Source: Seminavis robusta (Eukaryota > Bacillariophyta > Bacillariophyceae > Naviculales > Naviculaceae). From it: 64,000 nt of DNA. Both the position numbers and the translations under genes were made by a program. The notes below the pieces were generated by a model. The model was given only the letters and a program-made list of their open reading frames with translations. It searched no databases and was not told the origin of the DNA. Below are positions 52,923 to 63,100 of this stretch, piece by piece; position 1 is the stretch's first letter; every line of letters starts with the position of its first letter. The stretch lies in assembly GCA_903772945.1 (NCBI GenBank), contig CAICTM010000070.1:62001-126000 (forward strand). The letters run 5' to 3'.

Positions 52923-53828
52923 AACGAAAGCAGACTGAAACAGATGGAGTCCGCCATCGCACACACACACAAAAGAAACGAACCATTTTTTGCTGAGCTG
53001 CACTTTCTCTTGTTTTGGATGATTGTTGCAGAACGGCAAAAAGACAATCATTCTATGTTCTGGGGTTGAATTTGCGCAACATGTAAGGCATTCGCAGATT
53101 CAATATTGCAAAACACGGCTGCTTTCACTGCGGTTTTAAAAAAGCAATGAATCCGCTTGTCCCACCAAACTATGTATCAAGGATAACATATGTCTAGTTC
53201 TAGGCTTGCATAATTACACTTTCGGAGTGCTGTTCTTTTGTATTTGGAGATAGGCTTCGCAGAATAGCAACTAACTCATTGGCTTGGTTGCATTTGCTAC
53301 GAATGGTTTACTCCTGGTGTGATGCATTGTTGGCGTTCCTGGTTTCGCCGGTGGCTTGGTTCCTTTGTCACACAAGGCTCCCATAGCTGTTCCGATATTA
53401 GTACGCCTCATCAAGTCACACCCTCTCGCAAAATTATTATGGCGGCAACCTACCGCACGGAAACTGCACCTACCGGTACGGTGCGAAGTTCTCGTGATTA
53501 TTACTAGCTAGTAGTACCGGTATGTAGTACCAGTATCGTACAGACCGCTCTGGCAATTGCTCCTTGCCGATGCGGAGGCTTTGAAACCTCAGCTTTGGAG
53601 GCCGGCTCGATTCTTCTTCCTCGACGACTCGACTACGCGGAAGTATTAATAAGATGCCTTGCCTGGCAGGACGACAAGGGAGGCGGCTGGTCACACCGAT
53701 GCTCCCTCTCTCTCTCTCTCTGATCGTCAACTCTGAGAAGAGTACGCTTTCACCAACGTGTTGATTGCCAAAACTTGCTTGCGGGTAGTAGTAAGTACCC
53801 ACTCACGTGCCGGCGATGTTGTCTATCG
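52923..53828. other. Convergent intergenic stretch, no gene seen
   Basis: 0.9 kb between the CK1 and RING gene 3' ends. A CT-dinucleotide run (CTCTCTCTCTCTCT) lies at 53706-53721. Short frames only. Confidence 0.55.
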
Positions 53829-54717
53829 TCAAGTCAGCAGAAATATTCGGCGACAGCAAGGACAAGATTGAAAATTGTTTGGGGGTGTTCCTCCAAGAGC
53901 CGTCCACTTGAGGATACAATCGGAATGAAAGATATGAATACAGAGTTGGTTGGATGACCACGCGATGGTCTCTTCAAACTCAAACCGTTTCATACAGATG
54001 GAGCATTCCTGTCTTGCAACCAGTCTTCTCCCCATTTTCGGATTCCACACATCATTATTTCTGCCCCCAGTAGAATAACCTGTTGCTGTGATCCCTGGCG
54101 CGGGCACCTTCCAATAGCGAGTTGCAACCCGTGAACCCCCAGCCCCCTTATCCTCAATCATTTTGTCAACTTCAAGTTTCTGTTCAGATTGTACAGCAGG
54201 TATTTCAGTGCAGTAGCGTTAGGAAGGATACTCTCCATAAACGGTAGTGCTACTCTAGCTAGCTAGTAGCAGCAGCCACACATTCATTTCTGTTTTCTTT
54301 GATGCATCAAATCCTGTCACTCACCATAGTCCAAGGTTCCAAGCTTTGAGATAAGGCACGCAAGTGGGCAGGTCGTATCCTTGTGTTTGTTTCTTGCCGC
54401 CTCTGCTGGTCCACTGGCGTCTGATAAGATACATGTGTGGAAAGAACCCCCATGACGAATGGAAAGTAGAGGGAGAAATAAAGCGTGGCTTGACCACAAA
54501 TGTGCAGTGCCTCCACTACGCAAGTCAGAACGTCCGACTTTTGCATCGATGCATGTGCGATCAGGAAGTTGAGGACAGAGCATGTCACCGCAATCGCCAC
54601 GTACAGAAATGCCAATGGAGACAGTGTCAGACAGGCAATCACCACAAACAGAATTGCTCCTCCGTACTCATTCTGTAGGTGAAATGGCTCCAGTCCTACA
54701 TTAAAGACGAGATGCAT
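53829..54717 (-). CDS. Membrane RING-H2 finger protein, copy A, two exons
   Basis: Exons 54717-54325 and 54179-53829, intron 145 nt (GTGAGT...AACAG), 247 residues. N-terminal half: hydrophobic segments GGAILFVVIACLTLSPLAFLYVAI and ATLYFSLYFPFVMGVLSTHV, probably two to three TM helices. C-terminal half: a RING-H2-type zinc finger CSICMKRFEFEETIAWSSN, then CIHIFHSDCILKW and CPCCRRIF, giving Cys/His ligands in the C3H2C3 order. Such proteins are membrane E3 ubiquitin ligases. It shares layout, orientation and the AWSSN/VWSSN segment with the gene at 56443, and the two flank the TMEM53-like gene. The exon join (EPWTM-KLEVDK) is inferred from phase and consensus; the acceptor has a weak pyrimidine tract. 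Confidence 0.72.
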
Positions 54718-54984
54718 TGTGCAGTGTGTACGCTATCAAGCAACTCTGACAACAGTGAGGTTGTACAGTGCTCTTCCTGTGTTCCTCGACGTTGCCTCGT
54801 GGCTGCATGCCATGTTAGCATGGTGTCATCATCCGTTTGGCAGTTGGCAGTTGAGCAGTTTGGAAGCAATTTGAGCTCGCCCCGACAGCTTAACTGGCTG
54901 GTTTGTCACCCCAAGATCTCAAGATCCCAGGTCGGTTCATCCTTCCCACTGTAGTAGCATCTTCAGCACAAGAACAGTATAACC

Positions 54985-55338
54985 ATGGCTTCGAATGTAC
55001 TTGTCCGCCGTGTTTCAGACCCCAAGGCAGTGGCTCTGGTGTTGGGTCCACTTGGAGCTTCAGCGGAGGGCACCATGAATAGTTTTGGGAAGATGTATCA
55101 AGATCGCAATTGTACCACAGTGACGGCAGCATGTCCGGTGGTTCGTTTCTTCTTGACGCAGCATCGTACATTGAAACCCACTGCGAAGGCTATCATTCAA
55201 GAGACAGCCAAGGCCCTTCGGGAGACACCCAACGAAACACCATTGGTACTGCACTTGTTCAGTAATGGAGGTGCCTTTTTACTCGAAGAGCTGGAGCTGC
55301 TCCTGTCAGAAGTTCCGGAACAAAATTCCAAAGATACC

Positions 55339-55388
<50 letters not shown>

Positions 55389-55875
55389 CGAGAACAAGCT
55401 GAACAGGGAAGATGTGGACTTGATTCAGCAACGAATGGAATACCAATTCTTTGACTCTTGCCCTTGTTATCTTCATATGATGTGGGACCTCTCTCCCTAC
55501 GCTTCAGACGCATTTCCAAATCCAGCTTGGAGACCACTCTCGCGCAAAGTTTACTATCTAGGAAGCGCATTTAGTCTCACCATGTGGTGTACATTTACCG
55601 GATCCTTCAAACGATCTTGCCTATTCTGGTCTCGAATGGCCGACATTGACCGCCCCTACTGCAAACATCAAGTCTACTTCTATACCACTGCCGACATGCA
55701 CACCGATGCTACCCGGATTGATGAACTCATTGAGAAACGACGTCAAAAAGACGACACTATCGTTGTACACCGTTACGATGATTCGGATCATTGTGCCTTA
55801 TGGAGAGATCACGAGGATGAGTACAATCAAGTACTCGACGAAAGCCTGGAGGCTGCAAGAAATCGAAGAACATAG
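54985..55875 (+). CDS. TMEM53/DUF829-family alpha/beta-hydrolase-like protein
   Basis: 296 residues, no intron, ATG at 54985 in AACCATGG. It matches the family layout: first strand AVALVLGPLGASAEGTMNSFGKMY, the nucleophile elbow HLFSNGGAFLL with Ser, an Asp in VYFYTTADMHTDATRIDELIE, and a late His in RYDDSDHCALWRDHEDEY, giving a possible Ser-Asp-His triad. A run of 17 Asn (AAC repeat at about 55340-55389) sits in a loop between helix and strand. TMEM53 proteins are nuclear-envelope or membrane proteins linked to signalling in animals; in algae the role is unknown. The starts of this gene and RING copy A are divergent, 267 bp apart, so they share 5' DNA. Confidence 0.82.
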
Positions 55876-56442
55876 ACCGAGATTTATATTGTTTATATTC
55901 CTTCGAATGCGGCAGCGCAACGGTCCCCCCTCACTTGTCGTAGTTTCAGCTTCCCAAGAAATGAGTGATCGCTCTCTAGCAAGTTTGTAGATCGGTTGGA
56001 GAAAGAGACATGACAAGACCCTATCGATACGGGTTCTCTGAACCCTTGGAGTTGCATACAACTCACGGCAAACCTGTGACATGAATTGTGTTCATCGGCG
56101 AGCAGAAAGCATAGCACATCTACTAATTCTCCTTATCGCACCAAAGGTGTGCGCTTTGGTGGTAGAAACCCTGGGACCATTAATAAACTTGCCCTCCTTC
56201 GGTAGCTGACTACTGTACGGTAGGTAGCTCCCTGCTTTGTTCTTGTTGTTTGTCAAAGGGTCGGATAGAAGGGTTGTTGTTGTTGTCCAGCCGCAATATC
56301 CCTCCTTGGTGGTCACCATGAGTCCAGCTTGGTTGTTGTGCAGAACAGGATCCACCTCGCAAAAGGCTGCTGTGCGTGCGTGCGTTTATACATGCGTGTA
56401 TTCCATGAATAATAAGCATCGATGGCTTCATCGCCCGTCTAT
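55876..56442. other. Convergent intergenic stretch
   Basis: 567 bp between 3' ends of the TMEM53-like and second RING genes. A GTTGTTGTTGTTG run lies at 56275-56287. No gene seen. Confidence 0.5.
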
Positions 56443-57293
56443 TTATTGTTGCGGATTTACAAAGGATTGTCGGCAGCACGGACAACGCTTTGACCGAGCG
56501 TCCCAGGGCTCCATCCAAGCTTGGAGGCAAGCAAAGTGATAGCAATGAATGCAGCTGGGATTGGAAGACCATACAATTCGTTCACCGGCATGATATGGAT
56601 GCATACAAATGGCACAATCTTCAGTCACCAGACGAAAGTTCTTGTCTGCCTCTACTAGTGCCACTGGTCCATGGTCAGCAGCATCCTGATCACAGATGAT
56701 TGTGTTTTGAGATTCTGGAAGGGGTAGCTTCCACCAGACTGGAAGAGTGTCGGTAGCACTGGTCGCTGTTGTTGTTTCTTTCGTAGTGTCGCAGACGACC
56801 CTATCATCTTCCTCCAGAACCTGGGATGCCGTGGAGAGAAAGAAGGATGAGCAAATCAATAATAACACCGGAAGGCCCAATAACTAACTAACCGTACCTT
56901 TGTGTTTCTGTAGTACAACCAAAACATGGTAGCTCCATTACATGTTGCCTTTGGGGAAGTTTCATCTCCGTACGGAAACTGCGTTCCATCGCCTTCCTCA
57001 TCAAGACTCTGGCCTCGAATTAGTTGGATGGAAACATACGTCGAAAGGAGTGCCAGCAGATATGGAAATAGAATGGCCATATAAACAAGGCATCGCATGG
57101 ACGACCGTAGAAACTCCGACGTCGTCCGTGGCGACGCCAGTGTTGCCGTCTCCTCGTACTTTTCAGTCTCGATAATGTAGATGGATACCAAAGGCAGCAA
57201 ACCCAGCGAAGCGATGGAGATCAGCAGAAGCATATCGGCATTCTTGTGCGCCAGGTGGATCCATCCTAATCCAGCTTCAAATGGCACGTGCAT
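56443..57293 (-). CDS. Membrane RING-H2 finger protein, copy B, two exons
   Basis: Exons 57293-56898 and 56820-56443, intron 77 nt (GTACGG...TCCCAG), 257 residues. The N-terminal half has TM-like segments MLLLISIASLGLLPLVSIYI and CLVYMAILFPYLLALLSTYV. A linker is followed by the RING-H2 finger CAICMHPYHAGERIVWSSN, CIHCYHFACLQAW, CPCCRQSF near the C-terminus. It starts MHVPFEAGLGWIHL, alike to MHLVFNVGLEPFHL in copy A, so the two are diverged paralogues with the same intron position between membrane part and linker. Likely a membrane E3 ubiquitin ligase. A short Thr/Ala-rich stretch lies just after the splice join. Confidence 0.75.
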
Positions 57294-59534
57294 CTTGCCT
57301 TGTACTTGTACTTGTATTTATTTATAATCCTTTCTCTCGATCGAGCCCAACCAAATAAAATAAATTCCACTGCGAAAGAGCACCAACTGAAGGATCCGAA
57401 ACCTGGCAGAAAGTGAATGTCACCGTGTGTGACACAGAAAACGATGCCCTTGGATATACCTCAGTCTGTTGGGTGGAGGTAGTCTACTACATAAACAACA
57501 ACAACCAAGAGCTGACCAGGGCTGCGATGGAAGCGTCTCAACGATACCAGGTACTAATACTCCAGAGTAAACGGGCCTGTATGCATGCATAGCATGGCCA
57601 TGGGCTCGGATCTTGCAGTTTGCCAGGACAGAGCAGTGCCAGAACCCTTGACGCGACCAAAGAACAATGAAAGAAGCGTAGCTTGCTCATTAGGAATGGG
57701 GATAGTTTGAAGGGTGCGGTACATTTATTTATTAACCAGTGGAGGAGAGTTCAACAACAACAACACAAACACAACCACGTCACGCAATCACCCGCAATCG
57801 CCGCAGTCAGACACACAGTTATATGTATAAGGGGGTTTAGAGTATTGAAGGTGAGACTCCAGGCAAACCAGCAAAGGGGATGAGTCCCAGTTGCCTGGTC
57901 AGTCTGGAATCTGACATCACCCGCTCAACTCATAGCTGGCAGATGGTAGACCCAGGCAACCAAAGACCACACTTTGGTTGTTGATGGATCTGCAAATGGC
58001 CATGGTGTTGCCTTATGGCCAACACCATCTACTGTTGGTTCCTAACCAACTACCACACCGCAATGGTGTGCTTCGCTTTTTCTTTGTCTCGGGCACCCCC
58101 TTTGCCCGAGTCCCTGGGTTTTTCCCTTTGTCTATTATCCATACTTTGTTATTGGTAGACTCGTTCTTTGGATCCGACTTTTACTCGGTTTCCCTTTTTC
58201 CCCTTTCTTTAATCATTTGATTACTACCTATAGTGGTTTCGCCTAATGCGACCACCGGCCTTGTTGGCCCTATTATTCCCCTTTATGGTCCCTCCATTTA
58301 ATGGATACCTTTTTTTTGTATCGCGTCATTGGTCTTTGACCATGACTGCCCTCCTATTGACCATCCTTATTGGGGCCTGGTCCGCCCCCTCATTGACCAT
58401 TACTCCTTACACCTGGTGCTATATTTAGCCCTAGGTACCCTTTGCCCTAGCAAAATATTACCTTAGGACCCGTTCCGTCGTCTCCTTTCCCGGTCGTCTT
58501 GACCACCATTGTCACTTGGATCGTGTCCATTAAAAATTCACAGATTGGCACAGCTTTTGGCCTATCCCGTTTGGGACTCAGTATAATTTTTGCCGCAAAT
58601 TGTGACACCTGCTGTCCTTAAGTCTTTCGGAACCGCATTAGGACCTTTGGTCCCAATTTCTTCAGTACAGTCTGACCTCATTTTACATCGCTTTCTGCGC
58701 CGGTTTTGACTGCTTATTAGCTAGGACTTGTTCGCTCTATCTTCCAAGATCAGCTTTAGTTGTTCCCCGGTTTTTTTCTCGTTTCCCGAAATCTCCCTAC
58801 CATTAGTCTAGTATACAACCTACATTGGTGCTGTGGCCCGCTGGCCTCCCCTCTTGTTTCCTACCTGTACCCTTGTTTTCTACTTGATCTGACACCCAAT
58901 CTGGCTCTAGCCAATCCTAATGCCAGCTTGTGATTCTCCATATCTTTCCCGAGCCCCAGCTTCCCCCTCTCTCTTTCTCGTCACCTTGACGTTTGTAGAT
59001 TGTTCCCTTGAACGGTATCCTCTACCCCTTAGCCTTCCCAATTTTGGTGCTGTGATCCCCCCATTTCCCATTTCTTCCTCTCTGCATTTGACTTGACGAA
59101 CACTTAGTACCTATCCTACAGCCGTATGCATCCCCGCCCCTTTTGGGCCCCTTACGTCTCCCTTTCCTACCAAAACTCTTCCATCTGCAACCCCCACCCC
59201 CTCCTCAACTCAGGATACAGTTGATCTACCCCTGTTTTATCGCTCTGCAGCCCCTTTGGAGAGTGTGACATCGTCCACCCGCCAGGGACCACGTATGTTT
59301 TGCACTGACTTGATTGGACTGCAGTTTGTACCTTCGTAGCCAATCCTAGGCTGGGCGGCCAATCTAGTTGTGTGCTGGTTGAATTTGTTCGAACTTCACT
59401 TAGCTCACAATTAGTACCCAGTCTACTCAGATATACTAATTGGACCTGCTTTTTCCCTGTTGCTTTCCAGCTTCACTTATTGCCCCGTTCGTTGCCCACC
59501 AGCCCCACCGTTGTTTTCCTACCCTACTTTGACC
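57294..59534. other. Gene-poor, pyrimidine-rich stretch with serial hairpins
   Basis: 2.2 kb. From about 58060 to 59300 the plus strand is strongly enriched in C and T, with few frames longer than 60 codons. A dense set of short inverted repeats lies at 57957-58653 (listed separately). No gene, no recognised element; a decayed repeat is possible but cannot be classified. Confidence 0.55.
57957..58653. repeat. Run of at least eight short inverted repeats (serial hairpins)
   Basis: Perfect or near-perfect stems follow each other: CAACCAAAG/CTTTGGTTG (57957-57980), ATGGTGTTG/CAACACCAT (58002-58028), GTTGGTT/AACCAAC (58034-58050), CACACC/GGTGTG (58054-58070), CTCGGGCA/TGCCCGAG (58088-58110), AATCA/TGATT (58211-58222), GTCATTGGTC/GACCATGAC (58325-58346, one bulge), GGACC/GGTCC (58641-58653). 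Loops are 2-9 nt and often T-rich. Confidence 0.75.
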
Positions 59535-60137
59535 ATGTTTGCCCACGCCAAAGCTGTTCGTGCCCTTGTTGCCAGGGGAAAGAATGCCACTGACCAACGT
59601 CTTTCTTCGTCTCATTCGGGACCTCCCACTTCTGACCACTTGACGCCGATGATCTTTAACCGAGGAACAACCCAGCCCGTTCGTGATGCTCTCTTGGCGG
59701 ATACCCGCCACTATAATCAGTTTATGATCATTGTTGACAACAAGCCGGTCTTGTTTGCCAACCCGCAGCCCTTTGTCGACCCGGCTGGTCACACATGGCT
59801 CATTGGTAATCTCTCTGACAAGATTGGTGAGGTCGTCCCTGCCAAGATTCCCTTTCGTTGGGCTCGTTCCCACTTCACGGCCCTGGCTCCTGGTTCCGTC
59901 ATTGAGAAGTTCAAGTTGACAACGTCTGAACAACATCCCGATGATATCTCTGGTCCTGCCCCGGCCGGTGGTACCCACGAAGATGCTGAACCCCCATCTA
60001 CGGCCCGTATTACTCTCGAGCCATTGATTGTGGCGGGTTCTGAACCAGGTTTCTGTTGCCTCCCTTGCATGTACCCCTGGCCCAAAGGCTTTCCCTTCCC
60101 CAAGACCACCGATTTAGTGACCCACCCAATTGGTTGA
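59535..60137 (+). CDS. Hypothetical protein, 200 residues, unassigned
   Basis: ATG at 59535 (GACCATGTTT). The sequence reads as a compact soluble protein with Pro-rich ends: an N-terminal basic helix (MFAHAKAVRALVARGKN), a middle with RHYNQFMIIVDNKPVLFAN and GHTWLIGNLSDKIGEVVPAK, and a Pro/Gly/Asp-rich tail. No domain is recognised. The codon pattern (C or T in third positions, no low-complexity Asn) differs from the host genes nearby, and it lies alone in a gene-poor tract, so it may belong to a repeat element rather than the host. It could also be a host gene exon; no splice partners were found. Confidence 0.35.
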   Translation: MFAHAKAVRALVARGKNATDQRLSSSHSGPPTSDHLTPMIFNRGTTQPVRDALLADTRHYNQFMIIVDNKPVLFANPQPFVDPAGHTWLIGNLSDKIGEVVPAKIPFRWARSHFTALAPGSVIEKFKLTTSEQHPDDISGPAPAGGTHEDAEPPSTARITLEPLIVAGSEPGFCCLPCMYPWPKGFPFPKTTDLVTHPIG

Positions 60138-63100
60138 CAGCACACATTCCAATAAGTTCCAACTTGAAAAGGATTCTGAGTGGTCTTTAAGGTCACCCAC
60201 CACAGTAGTGGACTGAGGATACTACGCATGAGAACACGTAACTTGCTCTAGGGACAGCGGTGTTCGCGAGAGTGGCAAGATATGTCAGGGAGACGCTTGG
60301 ATCGATGCCTCAGGAGTGTTCAACTCCTCCAGTAGGCACCAAAGCAAGGACTTGGCACTGTCATTCAGACAGGAGGGCCAGCTGAGCTCTCTGCTGGGCC
60401 CATTTGGGCCAGCTCTCCTCCAGAGCTTTGGTGGTGCATCTTCGCTATTTGGTCAAAGGTCGTGCATGGCAGTCTAGAAACAAGGTCATCTTAATCTCCA
60501 GCTAGCCTGCGCCTACCTGCTTCACTGCCCGACAACCTTCGAAACAAGGATTGGTATCAAACTGCTGGCGACGATTTATCACATGACAAAACGGGCTACC
60601 ATAGCCAAATCAGGATCGGTCAAAAGGTATTATATCTCGCTAACTATTCATTCCTTCAGAACCACTATAGAGTAGAAAGGAGAATCCTTTTCTTGCTGCT
60701 TTTGCGGAGATAAGCCATCTGGAGTGCTGGAGCTGTAGGCCAGCATAGACTGTTGGAGGTATCTCTGACGGGATCCAGAGCTCTCGCTCCTAAAAGTTAT
60801 CGCTCCCCACGAGTGCGCATGGATCCGCTCTCATGGGAATGCTACGATATACGATTAGTTACTAACAAACTACAATACATACTCTCCCAATGAACGGAAC
60901 ACTCATGGGCCACCCAGCATCGACTGCTAGTGAAACACAATGCAAGATGGGGAATCCCAACTGTGGAGGGACTTGCACATGGTTGGTTGGTTGCTGTACC
61001 AAAGGTATGCGCAAAGGGATTGCGTGTTCATCAGCATGGCCAGAATCGGTAGGTGTCGGCGGTGCTGGTTGCCATCATAGCTGTTGTTTGTTTTTTTCAT
61101 ATGTAGACAAATATTGTGGCTTTGCCACAGGCCGAATTCAGCGGCGGCAAGCTCTCAGTGGAGCGGCCTTTCTTGCCCCGCAATCATGTCACTTGACGGA
61201 TGGCATGGATGGGCTGTACCAGACAGGGACGTAGTTTAGTTGCCGGCGTAAACCGGAGAGAAATCCAAGGGGACGTGCATAAGCAGCACGGAGCCTTGAG
61301 AGAGTCAATCCTGTGAGCCTAGGGTTCATGGAGGCAAACATCTCATGATGGACCACATGCAAACACGTTGAGGACTCCCATTGCCTGAGACATGGAGGAA
61401 GACTGAGAGACCAAGTGGGAGATGGTCTTCGAATCTCGAGACTCATACCAGTGGTAGATGACATTGGATGCTGCTGTCAGACACGATGGTAGTGTGTGTC
61501 GCAATTAGGATTAGGTCGACTGGTGGATTGAGGCTGCCAAAGCGCGATCTCCATCATTTGGCACAATCTAGTTGGCATGCGAGAGGGACACCAAAGAAGG
61601 TGGTGACGGATGAGAGCGCCAAGCTGGAAACTTGGCTATTACCTGTGTTAACGTTCAGACATGGTCAGACACCTTCGTCACTTTGGATCCCTATTGGATT
61701 CAAGGGATTCCCAGGATGGGCCAAGGTTGATGTATGCACCTGCCCTGGAAAGCGACTTGTTTTATGAAGGCACATTCATAATTCGCGAAAAATTTGCCAG
61801 CATCCCTTGGTTGGAACTTCCTGGTGTGCACTTGTGCCGTATGCAAAGGACGAGCAGACCTCAGGCACAGCTTCACTATGGGGCAGAGGGGATATTTTGG
61901 AGTTGCGTTAAACACAGAACGAAGACCCTGGCGTAGCCTCGATCACGAAACCCTGAACGGCGAGGGCAGGGACAATGAGCGATGAAAGTGCCACCCGAAG
62001 AGAGCTAGTGTTTTTGCGATGCTACATCATGTCAAGGACCCTTGAGATGTTCCTCACGATGGACATTTTCTTTGTGGGCAGGAACCGTTCCTGTTAAACG
62101 CAGGGCGCTCCGTAAATATTCGGGAGTTTTTACATACGCCTTGTGTGGTCGCCTTGTGGGCAAACCCCTGGGCATCCAACATTGGGTTTGGTTGTCCGGG
62201 GTCTAACCAAAAATGACTCGATGCCGGTCCCTGCTTGGAAAAGGGACACACCGTTGTAGTTGATTACATGCGGCGATTTCCCTGGGATGGTGGATGCCCA
62301 TCCAGGTGACCAGGAGCCTAGAAGACCGCGTTGTGCTGTTGGCTAAACAGTACTGCCTCCATACACTCCAATAGTAGAAAGGCAGTTCTATGGAGGTGAC
62401 TAACTACTGGAGCTGAAAGTAGTGCAGTAGGCAGCTCTGTAATCTACCCATCACCCAACAAACGCGCCGGTCTAATTAGAAGTCTACGATTGCATTGGGA
62501 GGCACCAGCTGGGGCAAAGGGTTGCACTGGAGCATTCATTGCAACCAAGGTGGGAGCGAAAGTTGGAGCTTAGAGCCTCTGGTTCCAGACGGACCACATC
62601 ATATGAGCATCTGGTTGTGTCCGCGGTGGACGCTCGTCAGGGTAAGATCGATACCAAAGGTTGGACCGACTGAGTGGCGTAGACCTGGCGGCTCTCCACA
62701 AGCTGGCTGTGGACGTCACGGGTGAGTAGCTCTCGGAGTGGGATTCGCAAACGTTAGAACCGCCGGTCAAAGGAGAGTCGATAAGGTGGAAAGACAAGGC
62801 GGAGGCTTGTCTCGGGCATATTCCCACGCCACGCGCGAGGTGTTTACCATCGCGATGCTTGGGAGCGCGCGGAGAAATGATTAACATGCGGAGAATCTCT
62901 TCTAGATCGTGGCCACAGAGTTCCGGCATCAAAACCGGTAGCGAGTTGGTAGGGAGCGTACTCCTGTTGCCCGCCTACAAGCTAAGGCGGCCGGGGATCA
63001 GCGAGACAATGAGCCCCGCATGAATTTGAAGTATGGTTGTTGGGGAGCAAAGAAGTCCCTGGAACTGATAAGAAAGAGCCACCCTGCCAAGTCTTTAGCC

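Noticed and set aside
61661-61936. 91-codon plus frame in the gene-poor right end
   Set aside because: No motif; equal-length frames on both strands nearby.
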